Positions 15,795-24,716 of a stretch of 44,465 nt of DNA are shown here, in pieces. Where the stretch lies: assembly GCA_028824715.1 (NCBI GenBank), contig JAPPCV010000079.1:1-44465 (forward strand), in the 5' to 3' direction. The notes beneath the pieces are model-generated. The model ran no database searches, had not been told where the DNA came from, and worked only from the letters and a program-made list of their open reading frames with translations. Position 1 is the first letter of the stretch. Each line of letters begins with the position of its first letter. Origin of the DNA: Boseongicola sp. Lineage in GTDB: Bacteria; Pseudomonadota; Alphaproteobacteria; Rhodobacterales; Rhodobacteraceae. Position numbers and translations under genes: made by a program.

Positions 15795-17366
15795 TTGACA
15801 AAGCAGAAAAGTGCAGCCGATGCCGTTGCGTTGATCCCGGACAACGCGGTTGTGGCAATCAACTCATCAAGCGGGTTGTGCTGCCCCGACATGGTGCTTC
15901 AGGCGCTAGGGGAACGATTCGAGGCCGAGGGATCTCCGAGGAACCTCACGTCGATTCATCCCATCGCCGCCGGGGACATGTTCGGCGTCAAGGGTGTGGA
16001 CCACATCGCGAAGCCCGGATGCCTCTCGAAGATCATTGGCGGCAGCTATCCCTCCGGCCCGTCCAGCTCCGACCCGCCGCTCGTCTGGCAGATGATCGCC
16101 TCGAACGACGTCAAGGCATATAACCTGCCCTCGGGCATCGTCTTCGACATGTTGCGGGAGGGAGCCGGGCATCGCCCTGGGGTCCTGACCAAGGTCGGCA
16201 TGGACACGTTCGTGGATCCCGACCAGGAAGGCGGTGCCATGAATGCCGCCGCCGCCGCGGAGCCCGTCGTCAGGCGCGTGGAGTTCGAGGGCGAGGACTG
16301 GCTCTATTTCGCCGCGCTTCGCCCGGACGTTGCCATTGTTCGCGCCACGACCGGCGACGAGCGCGGCAATCTCGGCTTCGAGTCCGAGGGCGCCTATCTC
16401 GGCGCAATGGAATTGGCGCTGGCCGCGCACAATTGTGGCGGGACCGTCATTGCCCAGGTGCGGCATGTGACGCAAAACGGATCGCTGCGCCCGCACGACG
16501 TCCATGTGCCCGGCATCCTTGTCGACGTGCTCGTCGAGGCGCCTGACATGCTGCAGACCACGGCAACGGCTTACGATCCGGCGATATCCGGCGAACTGAT
16601 CCGCCCGATCGAGAGTTTTCGGAAAATGGGCTTCGGCGTGCCCAAGATCATTGCCCGGCGCGTCGCACAGGAACTTCGCAGGGGATGGGCTGTGAACATC
16701 GGCTTCGGCGTGTCGGCCAACGTTCCGCGCGTGTTCATCGAGGAAGGCCGCCACGGCGATGTCACCTGGGTGATCGAGCAGGGCGCGATCGGCGGCGTGC
16801 CATTGCTGGACTTCAAGTTTGGCTGCGCGGCCAATGCCGAAGCATTCGTGACTTCGCCGCATCAGTTCACCTATTTCCAGGCCGGGGGCTTTGACGCATC
16901 GCTGCTGTCGTTCCTCGAAATCGACGCGGACGGCTCGGTCAACGTGTCCAGGTTGAAATCGACTCCGCACCGGACAGCGGGTGCCGGCGGCTTCGTCGAC
17001 ATCACGGCACGGGCTCGGCGGATCGTGTTTTCGGGGACGTTCAACGCCGGCGCGAAGATGCGCATCGAGAACGGCAAGCTGGTGATCGACGCCGAGGGAC
17101 ACACGGCCAAGGTCGTGCCAAAGGTTGACCACGTCTCGTTCTCCGGACGACGCGCGGTCGCAACAGGCCAGGAAGTCACCTATGTCACCGAGCGCTGTGT
17201 CATGCGGCTGACGGACGAGGGGCTCGAAGTGTCCGAGATCGCGCAGGGCGTGGACGTGCAGCGTGACGTGCTTGATCAGGCAAAGACGCCGCTCAAGGTG
17301 GCTGAAGACCTCAGCGTGATGGACGCGGCGCTCTTCGATCCGGCCCCGTTCGGGCTCATGCCATGA
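15795..17366 (+). CDS. Acyl-CoA:carboxylate CoA-transferase (family I, YdiF/propionate-type)
   Basis: A 523-aa enzyme with fused alpha and beta halves, moving CoA between a carboxylate and an acyl-CoA through a glutamyl thioester. The catalytic Glu is Glu328 in VIEQGAIGG, matching the E-x-G-x-x-G signature of the family. The N-terminal half starts at IPDNAVVAINSSSG. The start is TTG 15795, five bases after GGAGG. It heads an overlapping operon with enoyl-CoA hydratase and a Dabb protein. Its job here is probably to activate the organic acid made by the dehydrogenases so that acyl-CoA dehydrogenase and hydratase can process it. Confidence 0.9.
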   Translation: MTKQKSAADAVALIPDNAVVAINSSSGLCCPDMVLQALGERFEAEGSPRNLTSIHPIAAGDMFGVKGVDHIAKPGCLSKIIGGSYPSGPSSSDPPLVWQMIASNDVKAYNLPSGIVFDMLREGAGHRPGVLTKVGMDTFVDPDQEGGAMNAAAAAEPVVRRVEFEGEDWLYFAALRPDVAIVRATTGDERGNLGFESEGAYLGAMELALAAHNCGGTVIAQVRHVTQNGSLRPHDVHVPGILVDVLVEAPDMLQTTATAYDPAISGELIRPIESFRKMGFGVPKIIARRVAQELRRGWAVNIGFGVSANVPRVFIEEGRHGDVTWVIEQGAIGGVPLLDFKFGCAANAEAFVTSPHQFTYFQAGGFDASLLSFLEIDADGSVNVSRLKSTPHRTAGAGGFVDITARARRIVFSGTFNAGAKMRIENGKLVIDAEGHTAKVVPKVDHVSFSGRRAVATGQEVTYVTERCVMRLTDEGLEVSEIAQGVDVQRDVLDQAKTPLKVAEDLSVMDAALFDPAPFGLMP

Positions 17367-18145
17367 GCGAGACACGGATATCGCTGACGATTGACGGCGC
17401 GATCGGGCAGCTTCGAATTGCGAGGCCCGAAAAGCTGAACGCGCTTGACGCTGCCATGGTGGACGATCTGGCCGCCCGGTGCAGGGCGATCGAGCACTGC
17501 GACGACATCCGGGTTGTCGTTCTTTCGGGCGAGGGCAAGGCGTTCTCCGCCGGCGGAGACATCGAGGCCTGGTCCGACGAGAGCCCGGAACGGTTCGGGC
17601 GGCACTGGATACGTGACGGGCATGCGGCCTTCGACGCCCTGGCGAGACTGCGCCAGCCTGTCATTGCCGTTCTGGACGGGCATGCGCTTGGCGGCGGGCT
17701 GGAACTGGCTGCCTGCGCGGACATTCGCATCGCCGAGGAACAAGTGAAGATCGGCCAACCGGAATCCGGTCTTGGAATTGTTCCCGGCTGGTCAGGCACG
17801 CAACGTGCCGTCCGGCGCTTTGGTGTGCAGACAGTGCGACGCATGGCGTTGTTCGGCGAGGTGTTTGCGGCCGAGGAGGCGTTGAAGCTCGGAATCGTCG
17901 ATCAAGTCGTGCCTGCCGGAACCGGCGCGGCGGCGGCGGCGGAATTGGCGCAATCCGTCCTGGGTCGCGGGTCGCGGGCGACGGAGCTCGTGAAAATGTC
18001 GATCAATGCTGCCGAAGGCGAGGAACACGAGCGCGTTCTTGAGGCGTTTGCAGGTGCCTTGGCGGCGGGCACGGATGAACTGGCCGAAGGGCTTGCGGCG
18101 TTTCGCGAGGGTCGCAAGCCCAGGTTCGGAAAGGGCGAAGCGTGA
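17363..18145 (+). CDS. Enoyl-CoA hydratase/isomerase (crotonase family)
   Basis: A 260-aa crotonase-fold enzyme. The oxyanion-hole segments are FSAGGDIEAW (about residues 61-70) and GHALGGGLELA (106-116). Both catalytic glutamates of true hydratases are in place, Glu114 and Glu134 (QPESGLGIVPG), so water addition to an enoyl-CoA is plausible. Its start overlaps the CoA-transferase stop by four bases, and its stop overlaps the Dabb start in the same way. With acyl-CoA dehydrogenase (977-2122) and MaoC (18460-18909) it makes a beta-oxidation-like set spread over three units. Confidence 0.92.
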   Translation: MSETRISLTIDGAIGQLRIARPEKLNALDAAMVDDLAARCRAIEHCDDIRVVVLSGEGKAFSAGGDIEAWSDESPERFGRHWIRDGHAAFDALARLRQPVIAVLDGHALGGGLELAACADIRIAEEQVKIGQPESGLGIVPGWSGTQRAVRRFGVQTVRRMALFGEVFAAEEALKLGIVDQVVPAGTGAAAAAELAQSVLGRGSRATELVKMSINAAEGEEHERVLEAFAGALAAGTDELAEGLAAFREGRKPRFGKGEA

Positions 18146-18453
18146 TTCGACATCTGGTTGCCCTGAGATTCAAGGCAGGCACGGCTGACGAGGTTAAGCG
18201 GGGGCTCATGGACGATCTGCGCAGGCTGGACCGGCGGGTCGACGGCATTCTCGACTTTCGGGCGTGCCCGAACATCAGCGTCGAGGATCCGCTGGTGCGC
18301 GGCTATCGCGATCTGTTCTGGTTCGACTTCCGGGATGCATCCGTGCGCGATGCATATCTCGCGGACGAAACGCACCAGAGGATCGGTGCACGGCTGGTCG
18401 CCGAGCTCGAAGGTGGGTCGGATGGCGTGCTCGTTCTCGACTTCGAGATGTGA
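18142..18453 (+). CDS. Dabb (stress-responsive alpha/beta-barrel) family protein
   Basis: A 103-aa ferredoxin-like domain of the Dabb type (PF07876): IRHLVALRFKAGTADE at the N-terminus, a central YRDLFWFDFRDASVRDAYL strand-helix and a VLDFEM ending. Small dimers of this fold are found as monooxygenase-like, cyclase or accessory proteins in degradation operons. The GTG start overlaps the hydratase stop (GTGA). Its stop is six bases from the stop of the convergent MaoC gene. A specific function cannot be assigned. Confidence 0.8.
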   Translation: MIRHLVALRFKAGTADEVKRGLMDDLRRLDRRVDGILDFRACPNISVEDPLVRGYRDLFWFDFRDASVRDAYLADETHQRIGARLVAELEGGSDGVLVLDFEM

Positions 18454-18459
18454 CGCCGT

Positions 18460-18909
18460 TCAGCGATAGGCCAGCAGGCGGTTGGTGCCGGACTGCACTT
18501 TCTCGCCATGTTGGTTGGTGACATCGAAGTAGAGCTTCAGGACAGCCTGATCTTCCCGTCGCGCCCGTTCGATTGCCGCAACGGTGATCGTCACCGCAAT
18601 CCGGTCACCGGCGAGCACGGGCCGGTGGAAGCTCCAGTCCCAGTTCAGCGAAGCCCTGGCGCGAAACTGCGCCGGCGCCCGGTTCTTCAACCCGTCGATC
18701 AAGGACAGCACGAGTAGCCCGTGCGCGACGCGCGCGTCGAATCCATGACGCCGTGCGGCTTCGTCGGACATGTGAATCTCGAACCTGTCGCCCGTCATGT
18801 CGGCGAAGGCGTCGATCATCTTCGCTGTGACCGTCATGGACCCGCAATCGATGCGGTCGCCGCAAGAGAGCGTGGCAGCGCCGTGGCGGCCCGGGGGAAG
18901 GTGGCGCAT
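18460..18909 (-). CDS. MaoC-like dehydratase (hot-dog fold)
   Basis: A 149-aa single hot-dog domain related to (R)-specific enoyl-CoA hydratases. The catalytic Asp and His of the D-x4-H motif are kept (TGDRFEIH, about residues 39-46), followed by VAHGLLVLSLIDG. The usual Asn-Pro between them is Phe-Glu. It sits 31 bases after the aldo/keto reductase on the same strand, so the two form an operon led by palindrome D. It could hydrate or dehydrate a CoA ester in place of, or in addition to, the crotonase. The first ATG is preferred because its N-terminal GDRIDCG fits the family. Confidence 0.82.
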   Translation of the reverse strand: MRHLPPGRHGAATLSCGDRIDCGSMTVTAKMIDAFADMTGDRFEIHMSDEAARRHGFDARVAHGLLVLSLIDGLKNRAPAQFRARASLNWDWSFHRPVLAGDRIAVTITVAAIERARREDQAVLKLYFDVTNQHGEKVQSGTNRLLAYR

Positions 18910-18940
18910 CGCGTCGCCGCGCTGTCGTGCCGGTCCCGCT

Positions 18941-19957
18941 TCAGCCCGGGACGGGCGCGTCTTCGCGCAGCAGTTTCCTTTCCTTGAGTTCCGACCAGAA
19001 GTCAGCCGGGATCGGATGGCTGAACCACGCCAGGTTCTTTTCCAGCTGCTCGACAGTGCGCGTGCCGGCGATGAAGCTCGGAATCACGGGATGGGCGACA
19101 ACGAATTGCAGCGCAGCGGCTGGCAGCGGCACGTCGTGGTCGGCACAGACCTGTTCGATCTTCCCGACCCTTTCGATGATTTCCGGCGGCGCCGGCGCGT
19201 AGTTGTACTTTGCGCCCTCGATCGCGCCCGTCGCCAGGATCCCCGAGTTGAAACCGCCGCCTATGACCACGGCAGCGCCACGTTCCTCGCAGAGTGGCAG
19301 GAACTCTTCGAGCGATTCCTGCTCCAGAAGCGTGTAGCGCCCGGCAAGCAGAAAGCAGTCGAAATCGCGTTGCTTGAGCGCCTCGTGGCAGACCTCCCAC
19401 TCGTTGACGCCGACACCGATGGCCTTGACCGCGCCTTGATCGCGCAGCTCTTCCAGGGCAGCCCAGCAAGTGTCCATGGCCTGCCGAAAGACTGCGGGCT
19501 GTTCGTCACCCCGCGTGAAGCGGTCGACGTCGTGGATGAAGCAGATGTCCATGCTTTCCAGGTTGAGCCTCTGCAGGCTGTCTTCGAACGACCTCATCGT
19601 GCCGTCGTAGCTGTAGTCGAAATGCATCGTGAACCGGCCTGCATTGGTCCAGGGCGCATAGTCGATGTCGTCCTTGCGTGCCGGCTTCAGCACGCGGCCC
19701 ACCTTGGAAGACAGCACGAAGTCATCGCGGTTCCGCCAGCGCAGGCCGTGGCCGGTGCGGAGCTCCGAGAGCCCGTGGCCGTACATTGGTGCGGTGTCAT
19801 AGTAGCGAATTCCGGCATTCCATGCAGTCTGAATCATCCCGTCAGAGGTCTCTTCGTCAATCTCGCGAAAGATGTTGCCGATGGGTGCCGTGCCGAATCC
19901 AAAGGCTGTGACCTTCAGGTCGACGCGACCGAACTTCACCAAGGCATCAGGCTGCAT
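18941..19957 (-). CDS. Aldo/keto reductase, aldose/L-fucose 1-dehydrogenase-like (338 aa)
   Basis: Longer AKR type resembling D-threo-aldose (L-fucose) 1-dehydrogenases and pyridoxal dehydrogenase. The tetrad is Asp54, Tyr59, Lys85 and His142 (YYDTAPMYGHG, SSKVGR, CFIHDVDRF). Such enzymes oxidise the anomeric carbon of free aldoses to lactones with NAD(P), which would supply the sugar acid for CoA activation. GGGGAGGAG precedes the ATG. The operator and a -10 lie directly upstream, so it is very probably part of the TetR-controlled set. First gene of a two-gene operon with MaoC. Confidence 0.88.
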   Translation of the reverse strand: MQPDALVKFGRVDLKVTAFGFGTAPIGNIFREIDEETSDGMIQTAWNAGIRYYDTAPMYGHGLSELRTGHGLRWRNRDDFVLSSKVGRVLKPARKDDIDYAPWTNAGRFTMHFDYSYDGTMRSFEDSLQRLNLESMDICFIHDVDRFTRGDEQPAVFRQAMDTCWAALEELRDQGAVKAIGVGVNEWEVCHEALKQRDFDCFLLAGRYTLLEQESLEEFLPLCEERGAAVVIGGGFNSGILATGAIEGAKYNYAPAPPEIIERVGKIEQVCADHDVPLPAAALQFVVAHPVIPSFIAGTRTVEQLEKNLAWFSHPIPADFWSELKERKLLREDAPVPG

Positions 19958-19972
19958 GCGCGCTCCTCCCCA

Positions 19973-19990
19973 AGTAACTGCCTGGTTATT
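19973..19990. promoter_or_regulatory. 18-bp palindromic operator, site D
   Basis: AGTAACTGCCTGGTTATT, with arms GTAAC / GTTAT six bases apart. It lies 16 bases before the aldo/keto reductase ATG, between the probable -10 and the ribosome-binding site. Confidence 0.6.
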
Positions 19991-20015
19991 TACATTGCTG
20001 GCGACGAACCGGCAA
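19987..20015 (-). promoter_or_regulatory. Putative promoter of the aldo/keto reductase-MaoC operon
   Basis: Read on the minus strand: TTGCCG (20015-20010), a 17-base spacer and TAAATA (19992-19987). The -10 overlaps operator D, as at sites A and E. Confidence 0.4.
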
Positions 20016-20387
20016 GAGAATTTTCCGCTCGGGCATCATCGGCGAATTGCCGGGAAGCCGAGGCGGTCGTCGATGGTGCAGCGCGGAAATCAGGCGCGCG
20101 TAGGGAAAGGCCGAACTTGCGCAACCGCTGCCGAATTGAGATGGGGGTCAGCAGCGGAATCGGGGGCATGACCCTTTGGCAGGTCGTCTGGATTTGAAAG
20201 CTGTGGACCGCAAGTGATCCAGTGTGGACGCGGTCATTACGAAAGCACGCGCGATTCGGTAGTTTGCCAATTGCGCAGAATTCGGAAGACACTCGACGTC
20301 GGGGTATTCTTGCGGACATTTTGTGGATGTTCACGTCAGACAAGGTTCGTAAGGCGGTTCATTCGCCGTTTCGGGGTCCGGTGTTGA
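20016..20387. other. Intergenic region upstream of the second importer
   Basis: No gene that I can support. TGTGGAC occurs twice exactly 21 bases apart (20202 and 20223), with a TGTGGAT at 20322; this could be a site for a regulator bound on one face of the helix, but the repeats are short. Confidence 0.3.
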
Positions 20388-20415
20388 TTGACATCGACCG
20401 CCGCGACGCCGATAC
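20388..20415 (+). promoter_or_regulatory. Possible promoter of the CUT1 importer operon
   Basis: TTGACA (20388-20393), a 16-base spacer and GATACA (20410-20415), about 70 bases before the binding-protein ATG. No TetR-type palindrome is present here. Confidence 0.3.
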
Positions 20416-20481
20416 AGGCGCTTCAGAAACCGCGCCTGCAGAAGCGGGCAACGGAAACAGCCAAAACGTCGGGAGGACAAC

Positions 20482-21732
20482 ATGGCATACATGAAGACCA
20501 GGATTGCCGGAATACTGGCAGCAACGTCGCTTGTGGCGGGTGCAGCAAACGCAGGGGATGTGGAGGTGCTGCACTGGTGGACATCGGGCGGCGAAGCGGC
20601 CGCGCTGAACGTGCTCAAGCAGGACCTCGAAAGCCAGGGCATCGGCTGGCAGGACATGCCGGTAGCAGGTGGCGGCGGAGAGCAGGCAATGACGGTCCTT
20701 CGCGCCCGTGTCACCGCAGGCAATGCGCCGACGGCGGTGCAGATGCTGGGATTCGACATCCTGGACTGGGCCAAGGAAGGCGCGCTTGCCGACTTGAACG
20801 AGATTGCTGCACAGGAAGGCTGGGACGCAGTCGTTCCAGAAGCATTGCAGGCGTTCGCCCGGCACGACGGCAAGTGGATTTCGGCACCCGTGAACGTCCA
20901 TTCCACGAACTGGGTCTGGGCCAACAAGGCGGTGCTCGACGCCAACGGCATATCGGTTCCGCAGACGTGGGACGAATTCGTGGCAGCCGTCGAGAAACTG
21001 GCGGCGGCGGGCGTGACGCCGATCGCACAGGGCGGCCAGGCCTGGCAGGAAGCCACGGTCTTTGACGCGGCCGTCATGTCGGCCGGCGGCCCCGAATTCT
21101 ACAAGTCTGCCTTCATTGATCTTGATGAAGGCGCGCTTGGCTCCGACACCATGAAGGAAGCGTTCGACAGGATGGCCTTCATCCGCGCAAACGTTGACGA
21201 GAACTTCTCGGGTCGTGACTGGAACCTGGCTACCGCCATGGTCATCAACGGCGAAGCTGGCTTCCAGATGATGGGTGACTGGGCAAAGGGCGAGTTCCTG
21301 AACGCGGGCAAGGTGCCGGGAACGGACTTCCTCTGCTTCCGCTTCCCGGGCACGCAGGAGCAGGTGACCTTCAATGCTGACCAGTTCGCGATGTTCGATC
21401 AGGGCGGAATGGTTTCGAAGGAGCAGGCGGCGCTTGCCTCAGCGATTCTGTCGCCGTCCTTCCAGTCGGCGTTCAACGTCGTCAAGGGATCGGTGCCGGC
21501 GCGGACCGACGTCAGCGACGAGGCTTTCGATGCCTGCGGCAAGCAGGGCATGAAGGACCTGGCCGCAGCCGCGTCGAGCGGAAACCTGTTTGGTTCGATG
21601 GCTCACGGCCACGCGGCACCCGCCAGCGTCAAGAATGCGGTCTATGACGTCGTGACGGCGCATTTCAACGGCGAGTATGACAGCGCAACTGCCGTGGAGG
21701 AGCTTGTCGACGCCGTGTCGATCGCCAAGTAA
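20482..21732 (+). CDS. Sugar-binding protein of a CUT1 importer, glucose/mannose type
   Basis: Family 1 extracellular solute-binding protein, 416 aa. A Sec signal peptide of about 24 residues ends ANA before [19 protein letters not shown], a start very like GtsA-type glucose/mannose binders. Aromatic-rich segments ([23 protein letters not shown]) are expected in the sugar cleft. GGAGG lies five bases before ATG 20482; a later ATG at 20491 is less well placed. Downstream are two permeases and an ATPase, a complete importer. Substrate prediction rests on resemblance only. Confidence 0.9.
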   Translation: MAYMKTRIAGILAATSLVAGAANAGDVEVLHWWTSGGEAAALNVLKQDLESQGIGWQDMPVAGGGGEQAMTVLRARVTAGNAPTAVQMLGFDILDWAKEGALADLNEIAAQEGWDAVVPEALQAFARHDGKWISAPVNVHSTNWVWANKAVLDANGISVPQTWDEFVAAVEKLAAAGVTPIAQGGQAWQEATVFDAAVMSAGGPEFYKSAFIDLDEGALGSDTMKEAFDRMAFIRANVDENFSGRDWNLATAMVINGEAGFQMMGDWAKGEFLNAGKVPGTDFLCFRFPGTQEQVTFNADQFAMFDQGGMVSKEQAALASAILSPSFQSAFNVVKGSVPARTDVSDEAFDACGKQGMKDLAAAASSGNLFGSMAHGHAAPASVKNAVYDVVTAHFNGEYDSATAVEELVDAVSIAK

Positions 21733-21740
21733 GTTCATGT

Positions 21741-21768
21741 GCGGGGGCCGCAACGGTGCGGCCCTCGC
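21741..21768 (+). terminator. Intercistronic hairpin after the binding-protein gene
   Basis: GCGGGGGCCGCA pairs with TGCGGCCCTCGC (12 bp including one G-U) around a 4-base loop, nine bases after the stop. No T-tract follows. Same position as hairpins in the other three importer operons. Confidence 0.6.
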
Positions 21769-21789
21769 CGCCCGCCAGGAGCGATAGGC

Positions 21790-22683
21790 ATGGCCGCGCC
21801 GGTCGACGCAGACTTTCGCACTCGGCTTCAGATCTGGCTTCCCAAGCTGGTGCTGTCGCCGTCCTTGGCGATGGCGCTTGTGTTTGTCTACGGCTTCATT
21901 CTCTTCACGGTCTACCTTTCATTCACTGACAGCCGAATCCTGCCGAGTTTCGGTTGGGTCGGACTTGAGAACTACTTCAAGCTGTTTCGCCTGCGCCATT
22001 GGGAGATCGCGGTCACGAACATGGGCGTGTTCGCCGTTCTCTACATGCTGATCTGCACGGCAATCGGGCTGACGCTCGCAATCTTCTTTGATCAGAAGAT
22101 CAGGGGCGAAGGGGTTCTGAGGCCGATCTACCTCTATCCCATGGCTCTGTCATTCATCGTTACCGGAACAGCCTGGAAGTGGATGCTGGATCCCGGAATC
22201 GGGCTTGAGAACACGATGCACGCCCTGGGCTGGGAGAGCTTCGCCTTCGACTGGATTAAGAACCGGAACTACGCGATCTACACCGTGGTGCTAGCAGCGG
22301 TCTGGCAGACCAGCGGTTTCGTCATGGCCATGTTCCTTGCAGGCCTTCGCGGGATCGACAACGAAATCCTGAAAGCGGCTCAGATCGACGGCGCATCAAA
22401 CTGGAATCTCTACCGGAGGATCATCATTCCGCAGCTTCGGCCTGCATTCCTCTCGGCCTTCGTCATTCTCGCGCATCTCGCAATCAAGACATATGACCTC
22501 GTGATCGCCTTGACGGGAGGAGGTCCGGGCAGGGCAACGGAACTGCCTGCCACCTTCATGTATTCCTACACCTTCACGCGAAACCAGATGGGAATTGGCG
22601 CCGCGTCGGCAACGATCATGTTGATGACGATTGCCGCGATCATGATTCCGTACCTCTATTCCGAACTGCGGGAGCGGAAGTGA
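21790..22683 (+). CDS. CUT1 sugar ABC transporter permease, MalF type
   Basis: A 297-aa inner-membrane subunit with six predicted transmembrane segments. The EAA loop reads LKAAQIDGASNWNLYRRIIIPQLRP and contacts the ATPase. ATG 21790 follows AGGAG by eight bases; the frame is open further upstream but lies in the hairpin region. Its stop overlaps the next permease start (TGATG). It resembles GtsB-type glucose/mannose permeases. Confidence 0.9.
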   Translation: MAAPVDADFRTRLQIWLPKLVLSPSLAMALVFVYGFILFTVYLSFTDSRILPSFGWVGLENYFKLFRLRHWEIAVTNMGVFAVLYMLICTAIGLTLAIFFDQKIRGEGVLRPIYLYPMALSFIVTGTAWKWMLDPGIGLENTMHALGWESFAFDWIKNRNYAIYTVVLAAVWQTSGFVMAMFLAGLRGIDNEILKAAQIDGASNWNLYRRIIIPQLRPAFLSAFVILAHLAIKTYDLVIALTGGGPGRATELPATFMYSYTFTRNQMGIGAASATIMLMTIAAIMIPYLYSELRERK

Positions 22684-23564
22684 TGGCCGCCATGCAGCAG
22701 GAGTCCGCAATTCGCACCAGCAATACGGCACGGGTCCTGATCTACCTGCTGCTCCTGCTGTTCGCGTTCTTCTACCTCTTGCCGCTCTTCGTCATGGGCG
22801 TGAATTCGGTCAAGCCGCTTTCGGAGATTACCGGCGGCAACATGATGGCATTGCCGGAGATCTGGACTCTTGAGCCTTGGCGGAAGGCATGGTCCGAGGC
22901 ACAGGTCGGCGTCCAGGCAACGGGACTGAAGCCGTACTTCTGGAACTCGATCAAGATGGTCGTGCCCGCGGTGTTCATTTCGACGATTCTCGGGGCGCTC
23001 AACGGATACGTGCTGACCAAGTGGCGGTTCCGTGGCGACACGATCCTGTTCGGCCTGATGCTCTTCGCCTGCTTCATTCCGTTCCAGATCGTGCTGATTC
23101 CGATGGCGCGTGTGCTCGGCATTTTCGCGCTGGCCGGCACGACCTGGGGCCTGGTGCTGGTGCATGTCGTCTACGGGATCGGGTTCACGACGCTCTACTT
23201 CCGAAACTACTATGCCGCTTTCCCGACGGAACTGGTCAGGGCGGCACAGATTGACGGTGCCGGGTTCTTCCAGATCTTCTGGCGCATCATGCTGCCGTCC
23301 TCGGGACCGATCATCGTCGTCTCCGTGATCTGGCAGTTCACAAACATCTGGAACGACTTCCTGTTCGGTGCGTCATTCGCTGACTTTTCGAGCCAGCCGA
23401 TGACAGTGGCCCTGAACAACCTCGTCCAGTCGTCAACAGGGGTCAAGGAGTACAACGTTCACTTCGCTGGGGCGATTCTTGCCGCGCTTCCAACTCTTCT
23501 TGTCTACATCGTCGCGGGCCGCTTCTTCGTGCGGGGCCTGATGGCGGGTTCTGTGAAAGGCTGA
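22683..23564 (+). CDS. CUT1 sugar ABC transporter permease, MalG type
   Basis: A 293-aa membrane subunit with about six transmembrane helices. The EAA loop reads VRAAQIDGAGFFQIFWRIMLPSSGP. ATG 22683 overlaps the previous stop; a GTG at 22680 is also possible. It has the normal compact length of the family, in contrast to the enlarged permease at 33971-35017. Three bases separate it from the ATPase gene. Confidence 0.9.
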   Translation: MAAMQQESAIRTSNTARVLIYLLLLLFAFFYLLPLFVMGVNSVKPLSEITGGNMMALPEIWTLEPWRKAWSEAQVGVQATGLKPYFWNSIKMVVPAVFISTILGALNGYVLTKWRFRGDTILFGLMLFACFIPFQIVLIPMARVLGIFALAGTTWGLVLVHVVYGIGFTTLYFRNYYAAFPTELVRAAQIDGAGFFQIFWRIMLPSSGPIIVVSVIWQFTNIWNDFLFGASFADFSSQPMTVALNNLVQSSTGVKEYNVHFAGAILAALPTLLVYIVAGRFFVRGLMAGSVKG

Positions 23565-23567
23565 ACA

Positions 23568-24683
23568 ATGGGCTTTCTCGACATCGACAGCGCCTTCAAG
23601 ACCTACGGGTCGGTCGAGGTGCTGCACAACGTGAACATCTCGGTTGGTGAAGGAGAGTTCCTTGTACTCGTCGGACCCTCCGGTTGCGGAAAGTCCACTC
23701 TCCTGAACATGATTGCCGGGCTGGAGGACATTACCAGCGGCGAGATTCGCCTGAAGGGCAATCTCATGAACGGAGTGCATCCGTCCCGGCGAAACATCGC
23801 GATGGTGTTCCAGTCATACGCGCTCTATCCCAACATGACGGTCGCCCAGAACATCACCTTCGGACTTGAAATGCACAAGGTGCCGAAGGCGGAACGCGAA
23901 TCCGCGATGCAGGAAGTGGCGGAACTCCTGCAGATCGGCGGACTTCTGAACCGGAAACCTGCGCAATTGTCGGGCGGCCAGCGGCAGCGCGTTGCCATGG
24001 GCCGCGCGCTTGTCAGGAAGCCGGAAGTCTTCCTGTTCGACGAGCCGCTGTCCAACCTTGACGCGAAGCTCCGCGTCGACATGCGGACCGAAATCAAGAA
24101 GCTCCATCAGAACCTCGGGACGACGATCGTGTATGTGACGCATGACCAGATCGAGGCGATGACCCTGTCGACCCGGATCGCCGTGATGAACGAGGGTCAT
24201 GTTCAGCAGCTCGGGACGCCGAAGGAGATCTACGACACGCCGGCCAATCTATTTGTTGCGACGTTCATGGGATCGCCTTCAATGAACCTCGTGCCGGTCA
24301 CGATCAGCGCGAATGGAGAAGCAGTCTGCGCCGAGACCAGCAACAGCTTCGGCGAGACCGTGAGGCTGGCGGTTCCCGAAGCGGGATCCGATCTCAGGTC
24401 GATGTCCGGAAAGACCGTCACCTTGGGGATCAGGCCGGAGGCCTTGACGGACAAGGATGGCGCGGATCATCGTTCGACCCATGTCGAGCGATGTGCGAGC
24501 GCGGTAGGGGTCACGGAGCCGGCCGGATCGGACACGTTTGTCACGACATCTTTCGGCGAGGCGGAATGCGTGGCGCGGATGAGGGCTGACACGGATGCTT
24601 CTTCGGGTGCAGTGATCGAATTCGCGTTCAACATGGAAAAGGCCGTGTTCTTCGACCCCAAGTCAGGCATCCGCATTGACTAG
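23568..24683 (+). CDS. CUT1 ABC transporter ATPase, UgpC/MsmK type
   Basis: A 371-aa ATPase. Walker A is GPSGCGKST (about residues 37-45), the Q-loop [11 protein letters not shown], signature LSGGQRQR, Walker [13 protein letters not shown] and switch His YVTHDQ. A C-terminal TOBE regulatory domain follows from about 240. It drives the two permeases just upstream. The Ala/Ser-rich TOBE end is less conserved-looking than the ATPase core, which is usual. Confidence 0.93.
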   Translation: MGFLDIDSAFKTYGSVEVLHNVNISVGEGEFLVLVGPSGCGKSTLLNMIAGLEDITSGEIRLKGNLMNGVHPSRRNIAMVFQSYALYPNMTVAQNITFGLEMHKVPKAERESAMQEVAELLQIGGLLNRKPAQLSGGQRQRVAMGRALVRKPEVFLFDEPLSNLDAKLRVDMRTEIKKLHQNLGTTIVYVTHDQIEAMTLSTRIAVMNEGHVQQLGTPKEIYDTPANLFVATFMGSPSMNLVPVTISANGEAVCAETSNSFGETVRLAVPEAGSDLRSMSGKTVTLGIRPEALTDKDGADHRSTHVERCASAVGVTEPAGSDTFVTTSFGEAECVARMRADTDASSGAVIEFAFNMEKAVFFDPKSGIRID

Positions 24684-24716
24684 CGGGATGCGCCGTCCCA
24701 GGAGGAGATCGTTCTG

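Noticed and set aside
15906-17375. A 489-codon minus-strand open frame
   Set aside because: Antisense to the CoA-transferase gene.
18797-20197. A 466-codon plus-strand open frame
   Set aside because: It is antisense to the aldo/keto reductase and MaoC genes, which have full catalytic motifs; long antisense frames are expected at this GC content.
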